Shown here: positions 1 through 8,990 of the stretch, piece after piece | Layout of the letters: each line of letters begins with the position of its first letter | Numbering within the stretch: the first letter of the stretch is position 1 | Source of the DNA: Desulfobacterales bacterium | Lineage (GTDB): Bacteria > Desulfobacterota > Desulfobacteria > Desulfobacterales > JAHEIW01 | Assembly: GCA_030145015.1 (NCBI GenBank) | Contig: JAQYWI010000007.1 | Location: forward strand, 1-61,150 | Length of the DNA: 61,150 bases | Direction of reading: 5' to 3' | Made by a program: the position numbers and the translations under genes | Notes under the pieces: model-generated | Seen by the model: only the letters and a program-made list of their open reading frames with translations | What the model was told of the DNA's origin: nothing | Databases searched by the model: none

Positions 1-226
1 GGATCTGCGGGGGTGAAAGTCGGCAACGACTGATCTACCCAACAACCTGTCGTTTCGATGTTAAGGGAGAAATTCAAGTGGAGACCCCATGAGAATGAGA
101 GTACCGATGCGAAGCACAGGGGCGGACCAACCCGTAGTAGTGACGAAGTTTCTGTAATGGGAATGGAGCGAAGGGGTTGCATCGATCAGCTTTACGATTT
201 GGTCAACCAACAAATGGGAGGAGCCA

Positions 227-1474
227 TTGGGTAAAGCAAAGCCGTTCAGTATTTCCAAACGGGCTGTATTTGAAGCGTACAAAAGGGTAAAGGCGAACAA
301 AGGGGCAGCCGGTGTAGACGGGGAGTCGATTGCTGATTTTGAGAAAGATTTAAAGAACAATCTTTACAAGATCTGGAATCGCATGTCTTCGGGCAGTTAC
401 TTTCCGCCAGCGGTACTATTGGTTGAGATCGCTAAAAAGGGCGGTGGTCTAAGAGAACTGGGTGTTCCGACGGTATCTGATCGGATCGCACAGATGGTAG
501 CTAAAATGTATTTTGAGCCGAGTGTTGATCCCTTTTTCCATCCGGACTCATACGGCTATCGACCCGAAAAGTCAGCGATTGAGGCCATTGGTGTAGCGAG
601 GAAAAGATGTTGGCGCTACAACTGGGTTGTTGATCTTGACATTAAGGGTTTTTTCGACAACATCGACCATGAGCTGTTGATGCGTGCGGTTCGCAAACAC
701 ACGGATAGCAAATGGCTATTGCTCTATATTGAGCGGTGGCTAAAGGCTCCAGTGCAGGTAGCGGATGGCACACTGGTCAACCGTGAGAAAGGCTCACCGC
801 AAGGTTCGGTGATCAGTCCGCTTCTTGCCAACCTGTTTTTGCACTATGCATTTGACGAATGGATGAGGCGTAGCTACGACAACATACCGTTTGAGCGTTA
901 TGCCGACGACATCGTGGTGCATTGCAGGAGCAAGGAGCAAGCCGAATGGATTAAGATGGTCATTGAAAAACGCCTCAAGCAGTGTCGGCTGGAGCTTCAT
1001 CCTGATAAGACCAAGATTGTTTACTGTAAGGACACATTCAGGAAAGGGAACTATCCAAACGAGAAATTCGACTTTCTGGGATACACTTTTCGATCCCGAT
1101 TATCGAAAAGCCGTCATGGAAAATTCTTTGTAAGCTTCCTCCCAGCCGTGAGCGATGAAGCGGCTAAATCCATGCGGGAAACCATCAGAAGCTGGCGGCT
1201 GCACCGAATGACCGACAAGTCTATCAAAGACCTGGCCTTCATGTTCAATCCAATTATCCGGGGCTGGGTGAATTATTATGGACAGTTTTATAAGTCGGCG
1301 CTTCGCCCTATTTTAAATCAACTCAATGGTTCATTGCAACGGTGGGCCATGCGGAAATACAAAAAGTTACGCCGGCGTAGGCGCAGAGCTTTTTATTGGC
1401 TTGGGCGCATCGCGAAGAAGATGTCGTATCTGTTCGCGCACTGGCAATTAGCACGACAATCGGCTGGTCGATAG
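227..1474 (+). CDS. ltrA: Group II intron reverse transcriptase/maturase
   Basis: A 415-residue intron-encoded protein that splices the intron RNA (maturase) and copies it into DNA at the target site (reverse transcriptase). Visible RT motifs: the VDLDIKGFFDNIDHELL block near residue 140, GSPQGSVISPLLANLFL near 190, and the catalytic YADD box near 225, followed by the thumb/X maturase region with the GWVNYYGQF motif near 350. The C-terminus is short and basic and ends without an HNH endonuclease domain, so this is an endonuclease-minus type. The start is a TTG preceded at close range by GGGAGGA, the only start with a good ribosome site. The frame is intact, so the protein could be active. Confidence 0.93.
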   Translation: MGKAKPFSISKRAVFEAYKRVKANKGAAGVDGESIADFEKDLKNNLYKIWNRMSSGSYFPPAVLLVEIAKKGGGLRELGVPTVSDRIAQMVAKMYFEPSVDPFFHPDSYGYRPEKSAIEAIGVARKRCWRYNWVVDLDIKGFFDNIDHELLMRAVRKHTDSKWLLLYIERWLKAPVQVADGTLVNREKGSPQGSVISPLLANLFLHYAFDEWMRRSYDNIPFERYADDIVVHCRSKEQAEWIKMVIEKRLKQCRLELHPDKTKIVYCKDTFRKGNYPNEKFDFLGYTFRSRLSKSRHGKFFVSFLPAVSDEAAKSMRETIRSWRLHRMTDKSIKDLAFMFNPIIRGWVNYYGQFYKSALRPILNQLNGSLQRWAMRKYKKLRRRRRRAFYWLGRIAKKMSYLFAHWQLARQSAGR

Positions 1475-1549
1475 GAGCCGGATGAACCGAGAGGTTCACG
1501 TCCGTGTCTGTGAGAGACTGAGGGGGAGGTTCCCATGGTCTACTCGACT
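1475..1549 (+). ncRNA. Group II intron domains V and VI
   Basis: Domain V starts at GAGCCGGAT immediately after the ORF stop and folds as a 34-nt hairpin with the GAGA tetraloop (AACC-GAGA-GGTT) closed by CCGGA/TCCG pairing. Domain VI follows (AGACTGAGG ... ATGGTCT), with an unpaired A in CTACTCGAC near the 3' end, the expected branch point. This supports a complete 3' half of the ribozyme. Confidence 0.8.
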
Positions 1550-1992
1550 CAAAGGTAGGCAGAGAAAAAGACCGACCACAACATATGGGGTTCGGCATAA
1601 TTTGTAAAAATCAATAATACCTTTCGTAGTGTTCGCTAACAAAGAGGCATGAACGATGGCGCACTATGGCAAGAAGTCTGCTGTTTTGCGTAGTGGAAAT
1701 GAGACATCCTTGACACATCCAGCAAATCATATAGGCACACTTTAACAAAACTAAATCACTGTTGATTTTACGCTTATCCCCATAATTGTATGGCACCACC
1801 ATAAGGATATCGTTTCTATTCTAAGTATTCATTGGAATTTAAGAATGTGGTATGCTCTCAAAAATATGCTACACATTCAATTCTCCGCTGAATCCTCGAA
1901 TTTCGTAGTGATTTTGTGCTTCAGATAGTGTATCCACGAGATTGATAAGTTCCAAACCCTGATCATTTTTTGCGCTATAAAGGAGACTCGTT
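1550..1992. other. Intergenic region between intron and hcp
   Basis: About 440 bp with no convincing coding frame. It holds the intron's 3' exon flank and must hold the hcp promoter. A well placed ribosome site (AAAGGAG) precedes the hcp ATG. I could not identify a clear palindrome for an HcpR/FNR-type regulator here. Confidence 0.5.
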
Positions 1993-3621
1993 ATGTTTTG
2001 TTACCAGTGTGAACAAACCGCTAAGGGCACAGGTTGCACCGTACAGGGTGTTTGTGGAAAATTGCCGGAAATTGCAGCTTTGCAAGATTTGCTTCTTTAT
2101 TCATTAATGGGACTGTCACAAGTGGCCGTGGAAGGGCGAAAAGTTGGTGTCTCTGATAATGATGTAAATGTTTTTACGGTCAAGGCAGCCTTCTCCACCC
2201 TAACAAATGTTGATTTCGACCCTGATCGATTTGTGGAGTTGATCCAGCAATCCATTCGTTTGCGTGAGAAATTAAAAATTCAAGTTGAGGGTGCAGGCGG
2301 TAATAATGGATGGTCTGACGGCCCTGCCGTTTTCCAACCAAAAACCAGCATAGAAGAGTTGGTGAAACAAGGGGAACAAGTCGGCATAAAATCCTACCCA
2401 GGCGATAACCCGGATGTCCTATCTTTAAAACATACTGTGCTCTATGGCATTAAGGGGGTAAGCGCTTACGCGGACCATGCGCTAATTTTGGGACAGGAAG
2501 ATGAAAGTGTTTACGTATATGTACATGAGGGCCTGGCTGCTATTCAGGGAGATAGCCTGGGGGTTGAAGACTGGGTCCAGATGGCGCTCAGGTGCGGGAA
2601 AGCCGCCTATAAAGCTATGGAGCTTCTTGATGCAGGCAATACAGGGAAATTTGGTCATCCTGTACCGACAAAGGTTCCGTTGGGCCATAAGAAGGGAAAA
2701 GCCATTCTTGTTTCAGGGCACGACATGAACGATCTTGAAGCACTTTTAAAACAAACAGAAGGAAAAGGCATTAATATATACTCCCACGGCGAAATGCTCT
2801 CGACACATGGCTACCCCAAGTTAAAGGCATATCCACATTTCTACGGTCAATTTGGTACGGCCTGGCAAAAACAGACTAAAGAATTTGCCGATTTTCCGGG
2901 TGCCATTTTGATGACCACCAATTGTATCCAGCGACCCAAAATTGACTATAAAGACAATCTATTTTCCAGTGGAATGGTCGGCTGGCCGGGTATTACCCAT
3001 ATCCCGGACCTTAATTTTCAGCCGGTTATCGATAGAGCTTTAGAGCTTCCAGGTTTTGAGGAGGATTATGTCACACAGGAGGTAACTGTTGGTTTTGCCC
3101 GCAATGCCGTTCTAAACGTTGCCGACAAGGTCATCGAAGCCGTTAAATCAGGTGATATAAAACATTTCTTTCTGGTGGCTGGTTGTGATGGCGCCAAACC
3201 CGGACGAAATTACTACACTGAGTTCGTGGAAAAGGTTCCCAAGAACTGCATTGTATTGACACTTGCCTGCGGTAAATACCGCTTTTTTGACCAGGATCTG
3301 GGCGATATCGGCGGCATACCGCGTCTTTTAGATGCCGGACAGTGCAATGATGCTTATTCAGCTGTTCAAATCGCCCTGGCACTTTCAAACGCATTTAATG
3401 TTGGGATCAATGAATTGCCGCTTTCTATGATTATTTCCTGGTATGAGCAAAAGGCTGTTTGCGTATTACTGGCGCTGCTTCATCTCGGCATCAAAGATAT
3501 CCGTTTAGGGCCTTCTCTGCCAGCTTTTATTACACCGAATGTTCTGCAAACTCTGGTAGATAATTTTGACATTAAACCGATTTCGTCAGCTGACGAAGAT
3601 CTTAAAACCATTTTAGGATAA
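1993..3621 (+). CDS. hcp: Hydroxylamine reductase (hybrid-cluster protein)
   Basis: A 542-residue Hcp. The family carries a [4Fe-4S] cluster and the hybrid 4Fe-2S-2O cluster and reduces hydroxylamine or nitric oxide; in anaerobes it protects against nitrosative stress. The N-terminus has Cys3, Cys6, Cys15 and Cys21 (C-X2-C-X8-C-X5-C), the strict-anaerobe pattern. Hybrid-cluster ligands are visible in order: SGHDMND (His), SHGEML (Glu), TNCIQRP (Cys), VAGCDGAKPGR (Cys), TLACGKYRF (Cys), GQCNDAYSA (Cys) and SWYEQKAV (Glu and Lys). Length matches class I enzymes. It stands alone, downstream of the intron. The ATG has AAAGGAG upstream. No hcr reductase partner is adjacent. Confidence 0.97.
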   Translation: MFCYQCEQTAKGTGCTVQGVCGKLPEIAALQDLLLYSLMGLSQVAVEGRKVGVSDNDVNVFTVKAAFSTLTNVDFDPDRFVELIQQSIRLREKLKIQVEGAGGNNGWSDGPAVFQPKTSIEELVKQGEQVGIKSYPGDNPDVLSLKHTVLYGIKGVSAYADHALILGQEDESVYVYVHEGLAAIQGDSLGVEDWVQMALRCGKAAYKAMELLDAGNTGKFGHPVPTKVPLGHKKGKAILVSGHDMNDLEALLKQTEGKGINIYSHGEMLSTHGYPKLKAYPHFYGQFGTAWQKQTKEFADFPGAILMTTNCIQRPKIDYKDNLFSSGMVGWPGITHIPDLNFQPVIDRALELPGFEEDYVTQEVTVGFARNAVLNVADKVIEAVKSGDIKHFFLVAGCDGAKPGRNYYTEFVEKVPKNCIVLTLACGKYRFFDQDLGDIGGIPRLLDAGQCNDAYSAVQIALALSNAFNVGINELPLSMIISWYEQKAVCVLLALLHLGIKDIRLGPSLPAFITPNVLQTLVDNFDIKPISSADEDLKTILG

Positions 3622-4559
3622 TAATTCTATTCGTGAATTTCAACTGTAACTCAAAAGTAAGTCTCACCAAATAAAAGCGGCTGATAATTTGCAACATCCC
3701 GTAGTTGCACGATTGAACATACAGCCTACAGTTAGGGAAAATAGCGGGAAAACGAGCTTTTATTCCGCAAATGGATTGAAAATTAGTCACCAATGGCAAT
3801 AAAATATTTCTGCCTGCGGTATTATTTTGAAAGTTTGAGTATTCTTATCTGTTCAACCGAAGGCTACGGCTATCATTGTTAAGTCTGATTTAACAATCAG
3901 AGTCGAGGACTGACATTAAAATCCCACATTTTTTTATTTAGCGGCCTATACAAGATATTGTGGCTATGAAATCTGTTACAAAACCGGTGATTACTCCAAC
4001 ATATCGCAGATCAGCCACAATTACAGATATCAACTATAAAAACCAAGTATCTTGCGTCTTCATGTTTTCAGATACTCGTAATTAATCAAAGATTTTTCAT
4101 CACTCAATGCACCTGTAATATCATATCGTCCATCCGAATTTTTTCTCGCTTATAATTTTGCAGATTAGCCAGGGCGAATATACACTTTTTTCAGCTAATA
4201 TTTTTGTTGGACTTCCTGATGGTGAAATCTGGGAGGACTGAAAATTTGTTAGATGTGCTGACGCAATAAGAAATTTTGCGATTTTGTAGATTGGGTTAAA
4301 TCGGCTGAAATTTTACCGAACCAAAACTTAGGGTATCATGACAAAAAACCAAATATTAGTTGATCACGATATATTAAGAATATCCAAACGTTTTCTATAG
4401 TATAGATATCTTTATGGGTGGTTGTTAAGGCAAGTAAATCAAAAATTTAATTATTTTAAAATCATCTCCGTTCACTGACAACTTAGACGAACTCGGTCGA
4501 GTCGACGAGTCGAACCCTCCCAACCTTGAATCCAGAACCTCTGAACCCAGAAGCCTTTG
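3622..4559. other. Long AT-rich intergenic region
   Basis: About 940 bp between convergent hcp and threonine dehydratase genes, with no credible ORF on either strand. One piece near 4013-4040 (AATTACAGATATCAACTATA) recurs near 14114-14135 inside element E1. The end (about 4500-4555) is a degenerate word repeat built on GAACCC/GAATCCAGAA. The rest shows no structure I can name; it may be decayed coding sequence. Confidence 0.5.
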
Positions 4560-5528
4560 CTAAGAACCCAGGATCTTCCGCATGGTATCACCATCGATAT
4601 TTCCGCCGCTGATAATCACCCCCACGCGGCCCTGTGGCTGTATCACGCCGCTTAACAGAGCCGCCACACCCAGGGCGCCCGAGGGTTCGACCACCAGCTT
4701 CATGCGGAAAAATAAAAATTTGACCGCCTTGATAATGGCCGCCTCCGAAACGGTTTTCATGTCGTCCACATATTTCAAAACAAAAGGGAAGGTCACGTGC
4801 TCACCCAAAGAAGGTGTCCGGGTTCCATCGGCAATCGTAGGCGGATTTTCAACTGTGTGCAGTGTGCCGGTTTTAAAAGAACGGGTGGCGTCATCTGCCA
4901 ATTCCGGCTCGATGCCGATCACCTGGCATGCGGGGGCTGCCCCCTTAGCGGCGATGGCGGATCCACTTAACAAACCACCGCCACCGCATGGGACCAGCAG
5001 CATATCCAGCGAATCGATCTCTTCAAAAAGTTCAAGCGCCGCTGTCCCCTGGCCGGCGACGATGTCAACGTGGTCATAGGGCGGTATCAAAATATACCCA
5101 TGCTTTCTTTCGAGATCCTCAGAAATTTTTTCGCGGGTGTTTTCCAGGGGATTATATTCAACGATGCGTGCCCCATAAGCTTCGGTGGCGGCGCGCTTGG
5201 TGGTCGGCGCATCATCAGGCATCACAATCGTCGTTTGAATGCCCAAAAGCCGCCCGACCAGGGCGATGGCCTGGGCATGATTTCCGGAAGAATGAGTAAT
5301 AACACCCCGTTTGGCATCTTTATCGGAAAGCTGGGACATGGCATTGTAAGCACCTCTGAACTTGAAGGCGCCGACTCGCTGAAAATTTTCACATTTAAGA
5401 TAGACCTCCGCCCCCGCGCTTTGATTCAGGGTTCGCGAGCTCATAATGGGTGTGATATGGGCATGACCGCGGAGACGCTTGCTTGCTGCCTGGACGAATT
5501 CGAACATGTTGTCTGTATTTTTAGACAT
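4560..5528 (-). CDS. Threonine/serine dehydratase (PLP-dependent)
   Basis: A 322-residue fold-type II PLP enzyme of the TdcB/IlvA/serine racemase group; deaminates threonine to 2-oxobutyrate (or serine to pyruvate). Lys56 in GAFKFRGAYN is the Schiff-base lysine. SSGNHAQAIAL near 80 binds substrate and the glycine loop CGGGGLLSG near 180 binds the PLP phosphate. There is no C-terminal ACT domain, so it is the short catabolic form rather than biosynthetic IlvA; serine racemase activity cannot be excluded. The start ATG has only a weak purine-rich site. It is the last gene of a minus-strand run starting at the uracil-DNA glycosylase, about 90 bp downstream of the lipoprotein gene. Confidence 0.9.
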   Translation of the reverse strand: MSKNTDNMFEFVQAASKRLRGHAHITPIMSSRTLNQSAGAEVYLKCENFQRVGAFKFRGAYNAMSQLSDKDAKRGVITHSSGNHAQAIALVGRLLGIQTTIVMPDDAPTTKRAATEAYGARIVEYNPLENTREKISEDLERKHGYILIPPYDHVDIVAGQGTAALELFEEIDSLDMLLVPCGGGGLLSGSAIAAKGAAPACQVIGIEPELADDATRSFKTGTLHTVENPPTIADGTRTPSLGEHVTFPFVLKYVDDMKTVSEAAIIKAVKFLFFRMKLVVEPSGALGVAALLSGVIQPQGRVGVIISGGNIDGDTMRKILGS

Positions 5529-5618
5529 AATTTAGCCGCCGTTTGCCGATAGATTTTAGGTTTTGAAGGGAATTGCAGATCTGCAAATTTGGGGAATAAT
5601 AGCAGTTTTGAGATTGTT

Positions 5619-6200
5619 TTACCAGTCGGATGGGGGCAACACCTTCCAGGGGTAGTCGTCTTTGGTAACACGGGCCCAGAAGAGGTTTCCGGAATTACGC
5701 CACGGATCCAGCACAATTCCTTTAAAGAAACTCTGTCCTCTGGCGCTAACCACGACACAGTTGTGTTCGCGCAGTTCACTGCCGCGATGTGCCACCCCCC
5801 AATAGAGCTGGAGGCTTTTTAAATCCAGCGCCTGAAGTCGTTTCATCAGGTCTTCAGTCCAGTGATAGCACAACCCGCGGTCTTTTAGGCCCAGAGCGAT
5901 CAGAAGATTGTGGGCGACAGCCGGACGCACGAGTTGGTATTCTTCAGCCAGAACCGCAGATTCTCGAACGGCTGTTTCAGCCACCATCATCGCCTCTGTT
6001 TTGTCGACCGTCTCGCTTAAGGCAACCAGTACGTGTTCCAGTTGTTTGACCTTTTCGCGGTAGAATTGGGCGTCTGCCTGGATACCTGATGTTGTGGCGT
6101 TAAATGAACCGTTGCCCGGATAATAAACTTTTGCTTTGGCACAGCCGGACACGGCGATGAGCAAGCAGAGTGCAACGATATGTCTTAATCTTATTTTCAT
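5619..6200 (-). CDS. Putative lipoprotein, function unknown
   Basis: A 193-residue protein with a lipoprotein signal: positive MKIRLRH, a hydrophobic stretch and the lipobox AVSGC, predicting lipidation at Cys20. The mature part is mixed helical with no transmembrane segment and no domain I recognise; it contains several Cys and Trp residues. The gene lies 3 bp downstream of the uracil-DNA glycosylase gene and is probably cotranscribed with it. A functional link is not evident from the sequence. Confidence 0.75.
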   Translation of the reverse strand: MKIRLRHIVALCLLIAVSGCAKAKVYYPGNGSFNATTSGIQADAQFYREKVKQLEHVLVALSETVDKTEAMMVAETAVRESAVLAEEYQLVRPAVAHNLLIALGLKDRGLCYHWTEDLMKRLQALDLKSLQLYWGVAHRGSELREHNCVVVSARGQSFFKGIVLDPWRNSGNLFWARVTKDDYPWKVLPPSDW

Positions 6201-6203
6201 GTT

Positions 6204-6938
6204 TCAAATACGGATTCCTAAATCTACAAGTTGCTTTGTTATCACCGGTTCCCATCCGCGGTTCGCTTTCGGATTTGCCGGGCTGGGGTGGGTAATCACA
6301 CCTATTTTCACCTTGTGGCCACTTAATGCAACCCGGGCCCTTTTTTCTGCGAACTTGCCGACGCCGACCACATAGCGTGGTTTTAGGTGTTCGATCGTTC
6401 TTCGGAGGGCATGATCGCAGACTGCCTGCAGCGGGTTGCGTTCCGCTACGCGGATTTGGTCCGGCGTGCGGTTGCGACCGCTGTCTTCAATGAAAAGCAG
6501 GGGGCAATAGTTGCCCACAAAGAAGCGCTTGAAAAATCGTTCGGGTGTTTGAAACGTTTTTTTTGCCCATCCCCAAAGTCGCTTACCGCTGACCTCTCTT
6601 TTGGTGCATGCGAATCCTGACACCGGTCTCTTGGGGTGCATATCGGCGGGGGTGCCAACCGGAGCGTTAATTTTCATCCAGTCTCTGACCGCATTGACTT
6701 CGCCAAAAGGAACACCGGTTTGGGCCATGCCCCATGGCCCCGGATTCATCCCCAAAAAAACAACCTCTTTGGGCGTGGAGGCATATTTTGCGTGGTATTG
6801 TCGATAAGGTTTGCGCGCGTACTCAAGCGGATTATAAACGTGGGTGACGGGCGGACCGAATCGTAAGGGACGCAGCGCATTAACCATATCGGCAACAATC
6901 GCTTCAAGACAATCCAGATCAGAATTCATACAGCTCAC
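6204..6938 (-). CDS. SMUG1-type uracil-DNA glycosylase
   Basis: A 244-residue family 3 (SMUG1-like) uracil-DNA glycosylase; removes uracil and oxidised pyrimidines from DNA at the first step of base excision repair. Motif 1, GMNPGPWGMAQTGVPFGE near residue 63, and motif 2, HPSPANPKANRGW near 215, are both complete and fit SMUG1 rather than UNG or MUG. SMUG1 is mainly known from animals, with scattered bacterial members. It is first in the minus-strand run with the lipoprotein and dehydratase genes. The ATG is preceded by a GTGAGC-containing region with only a weak ribosome site. Confidence 0.9.
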   Translation of the reverse strand: MSCMNSDLDCLEAIVADMVNALRPLRFGPPVTHVYNPLEYARKPYRQYHAKYASTPKEVVFLGMNPGPWGMAQTGVPFGEVNAVRDWMKINAPVGTPADMHPKRPVSGFACTKREVSGKRLWGWAKKTFQTPERFFKRFFVGNYCPLLFIEDSGRNRTPDQIRVAERNPLQAVCDHALRRTIEHLKPRYVVGVGKFAEKRARVALSGHKVKIGVITHPSPANPKANRGWEPVITKQLVDLGIRI

Positions 6939-7001
6939 GTTTCTGCGTTTTTTTTATCACACCGGGAAGATCCAGCCATAAGGTAAGTCGAATTGAATAA
7001 T

Positions 7002-7195
7002 TAGAACCCATCTCAAAAATGTCTTTTGGCCCAATATCTTTGTTGGTGCCTCGCTTCAAATCCTCGACATACAACAGTATGCCTCCGGTTTGCGACCCAC
7101 ACGGGGTAAAAGATCAGGCGGGGAATCCAGCAACGCTGGAAAACTCGGCCCCGCCGCGATCTTGAACCAAAATCCTATTTTTGAGATATGTTCTA
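7002..7195. repeat. MITE-like element, copy 1
   Basis: A 190-bp element (7004-7193) flanked on both sides by TA. Its ends are inverted: GAACCCATCTCAAAAATG on the left, and TATTTTTGAGATATGTTC on the right. The interior resembles copy 3 (45324-45517) read in reverse: GGCCCAAT, then GTTGG, CGACATACAACAGTATGCCTCC, and GAACCAAAATCC before the right end. It encodes no protein. The TA duplication suggests mobilisation by an IS630/Tc1-mariner type transposase, which is not present in the window. Confidence 0.75.
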
Positions 7196-7290
7196 GTCAA
7201 ATTGCTTTAAACAAACTCAAATGCTGAACTGAAATTATCGCCCGGATTGGCCCCCGGGTGAAAAGTCGTGCGATCATGGTAGGTTAACGG

Positions 7291-7334
7291 TTATTTTTTC
7301 GTTTTTCGCGGCAGCCTTTATCGGTCAAACAATA
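7291..7334 (-). other. attL of element E1, with displaced 3' end of the target gene
   Basis: The core TCGGTCAAACAATA (7321-7334) is identical to 16052-16065, and the similarity extends left for about 17 more bases with a few mismatches. Read on the minus strand, this segment encodes YCLTDKGCREKRKN and a TAA stop at 7291. The target gene at 16009-16218 now ends YCLTDKGCHEKRTNKNKK. So this is the original 3' end of that gene, displaced by the insertion. Confidence 0.85.
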
Positions 7335-7518
7335 AAGTAGTCATTTTTGACTACATTCTAAGCCGCTGAAATGGTTAAAAAAGCGCCACAAGTAACTGTA
7401 ATAACGCTATTTATTGATTTACTTGTAACTGCACATTATTTCCATTAATTATTTTCTTTTTTATTGTTTCCATAGTTTATACATTCTGAGTGTCAATCAT
7501 TGTCACTTGAAAAAGTAG

Positions 7519-7546
7519 AAAAGCCGCTCAATCGGGAGCGGCTTTT
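7519..7546. terminator. Bidirectional terminator at the left end of E1
   Basis: AAAAGCCGCT, an 8-base loop, then AGCGGCTTTT: a 10-bp perfect stem with A and T tracts on both sides, 20 bp downstream of the stop of the minus-strand gene at 7566. It would end that transcript and insulate the element from the flank. Confidence 0.8.
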
Positions 7547-7565
7547 GTATTTCTAAAATTTATGG

Positions 7566-7940
7566 CTATTTGATCGCATCCAGCGAAGCGGTGCATGACC
7601 AGATACGCCTATTCCACTTCCTATGTGGTATCTTGTCATTTTTACGACCGTATTTAACCTGATTAGCCGTCCATCCTAAATAATCCGCTATCGCTTCATC
7701 GCTGCAAATATCCCACGCTTCGATATTGGCATCCAGCGAATTTTCCATAATCGCTACCGGCTGGCGCTTATTTTCTCTTGGCTCCTGCGGCAGCCGACCT
7801 TCCAGAAACATCTGTTTGATTGCCTGATCCTTCGGCCATGCCAATTCCGCTAAATCATCATGCCTAATCAAGCTGCTGACGCGCTTTTCAAGTCGATTTG
7901 TGATTTTGCTTATTGATTCAATTTTTTTTGTCATTTTCAA
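7566..7940 (-). CDS. Element E1 small protein with a possible HTH region
   Basis: A 124-residue protein not recognised as a named family. The N-terminal half is charged and probably helical (MKMTKKIESISKITNRLEK). The C-terminal half, SDEAIADYLGWTANQVKYGR, has the look of a helix-turn-helix and is followed by basic residues. The gene is transcribed away from the Xre-type gene across a 63-bp divergent promoter, a position often used by a repressor or an immunity gene. In E2 the same slot holds a putative nuclease, so this may be a cargo position. Function unknown. Confidence 0.7.
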   Translation of the reverse strand: MKMTKKIESISKITNRLEKRVSSLIRHDDLAELAWPKDQAIKQMFLEGRLPQEPRENKRQPVAIMENSLDANIEAWDICSDEAIADYLGWTANQVKYGRKNDKIPHRKWNRRIWSCTASLDAIK

Positions 7941-8003
7941 CTTAGCTATACTTATTTATCCTGAAAGATAGTCTAAAGTAGACAAAAAATCAAGAGGAAA
8001 GAA
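7941..8003. promoter_or_regulatory. Divergent promoter region with operator-like inverted repeat
   Basis: The 63 bp between the divergent genes contain GTCTA-AAG-TAGAC (7971-7983), a perfect 5-bp inverted repeat and a likely operator for the Xre-type protein encoded next to it. AAGAGGAAAG just before 8004 is the ribosome site of that gene. The -10/-35 elements are not distinct. Confidence 0.5.
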
Positions 8004-8171
8004 ATGAATCAGGGGATTAAAATACTCCGCACAAAAAAAGGCTTGTCGCAAACCAAACTTGCTGAGCGTTTAGGCACATACCAAAAGCGCATTTCACGCA
8101 TAGAGCGTGGCGAAACAACGGCAACCGCAGATGAACTCAAAAAATTAAAAGAGGTATTGTTAAATGGATAG
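8004..8171 (+). CDS. Small Xre-family HTH regulator
   Basis: A 55-residue protein consisting of a single Xre/Cro helix-turn-helix: start MNQGIKILRTKKGLSQ, then TKLAERLGTYQKRISRIERG, the standard recognition-helix motif. Such short Cro-like proteins control lysis/lysogeny or copy-number switches in mobile elements. The ATG has GAGGAAAG at the right distance. The end overlaps the next gene by 8 bp (ATGGATAG), so the two are translationally coupled. The inverted repeat at 7971-7983 is its likely binding site. Confidence 0.85.
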   Translation: MNQGIKILRTKKGLSQTKLAERLGTYQKRISRIERGETTATADELKKLKEVLLNG

Positions 8172-8370
8172 GCTTTTACGTCCAAGAGAAGCAGCGGATC
8201 AGCTCGCGTGCGCGACTTCCACCATTTACAAATATGTTGATAAAGGCTTGCTGGCCGCGGTCAAGATACCGGCTGTTGATGCCAAAGGCACAAAAAATCA
8301 GAAGCATCTGGTCAGGATCAAAGCAAAGGACTTGCAGCTTTTCATAGATAGCTTCCACAGCGGAAGCTAA
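8164..8370 (+). CDS. HTH_17/excisionase-like DNA-binding protein
   Basis: A 68-residue protein with a MerR-like winged helix: RPREAADQLACATSTIYKYVDKG is the HTH_17 pattern of excisionases and AlpA-type regulators, followed by a wing and a short helix (LVRIKAKDLQLFIDSF). It may bend DNA at att for excision or activate the downstream operon. It overlaps the Xre gene by 8 bp. Excisionase against regulator cannot be decided from the sequence. Confidence 0.8.
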   Translation: MDRLLRPREAADQLACATSTIYKYVDKGLLAAVKIPAVDAKGTKNQKHLVRIKAKDLQLFIDSFHSGS

Positions 8371-8404
8371 ACACCATTAACCATAATCAAGGGAGGACTC
8401 AAAA

Positions 8405-8863
8405 ATGGCTATCAACGAAGCGTGTAAATTTGAAATCAAAGAAGAAGTCGACAAGGCGATATTAGAAAATCGAGTATCTCAGGCCGAAGCGTTGCGAGGG
8501 ATGCAAAGATTTTATAAGGCGATTGGCCTTGAAGTTAAATTTAGTACACTAAAGTCGAAATATCATCGTGCAAGTGGATCGGTTGCAAATGCAACCAAAA
8601 AATCAAACAACGGCAAGAAATCAGTTACTTATGAATCGGGAAAGAACTCCACAACGAATCCACCGGCAAAGCGCGGCGGCAAGCGTAAAAGTGCAGGCAG
8701 GCCTAAGGTCGATAAATCAAGGATCATATCAACGGATTTTAAGGGCGCATTTAATATTCTCTTTAGAGAAATAGAAAAAGCCAAAAGCGGTAATTGGGAA
8801 GGCACCACACAGGAAGCCGCATTGCATCACGTAAAAATATTATACAATCTTGTGACCTTATAA
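8405..8863 (+). CDS. Element E1 basic protein, probable DNA-binding
   Basis: A 152-residue protein with a strong ribosome site (GGGAGGACTC) before the ATG. Residues 20-60 look like a helix-turn-helix (VSQAEALRGMQRFYKAIG, then STLKSKYHRA). Residues 60-105 are basic and low complexity and include AT-hook-like GKRKSAGRPK. The C-terminus is helical. It sits directly before the ATPase gene, the place of a replication accessory or initiator protein. In E2 the 270-residue protein at 57920 holds the same place and also has a possible HTH, though I see no clear similarity. Function not established. Confidence 0.7.
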   Translation: MAINEACKFEIKEEVDKAILENRVSQAEALRGMQRFYKAIGLEVKFSTLKSKYHRASGSVANATKKSNNGKKSVTYESGKNSTTNPPAKRGGKRKSAGRPKVDKSRIISTDFKGAFNILFREIEKAKSGNWEGTTQEAALHHVKILYNLVTL

Positions 8864-8990
8864 ATAAAGCATTGTAGATAGAACAACAAAGTAGCAGCAA
8901 AATGCTTTAAATCCGCTATCTGGCAATATCAGAAGCGCACCATAAGACGATCACACTACAAAGGGGGTAAGTAATGATAAACGGGAGAAG
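8864..8990 (+). promoter_or_regulatory. Leader of the ATPase gene with a hairpin
   Basis: TAAAGCATT (8865-8873) pairs with AATGCTTTA (8901-8909) across 27 bases directly after the stop of the preceding gene. AAAGGGGG and GGGAG lie further down before the ATPase start. The hairpin lacks a T tract, so it is more likely a processing or translation-control structure than a terminator. Confidence 0.35.

Larger units (their letters stand above)
1..1549 (+). mobile_element. Group II intron, 5' end outside the window
   Basis: Bases 1-226 resemble the ribozyme domains I-III that precede the ORF in introns of the bacterial class common in E. coli (for example the stretch around GGGTGAAAGTCGGCAACGAC). 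The reverse transcriptase ORF follows in the domain IV position. Domains V and VI lie directly after its stop codon. The intron ends near CTACTCGAC at about 1548. The 5' splice site (GUGYG-type start) is not present, so the element extends upstream of the window. The host exon cannot be identified, because only the 3' flank is visible. Confidence 0.85.

Noticed and set aside
227..1474. Retron or diversity-generating reverse transcriptase
   Set aside because: The maturase region and the intron domains V/VI after the ORF identify a group II intron.
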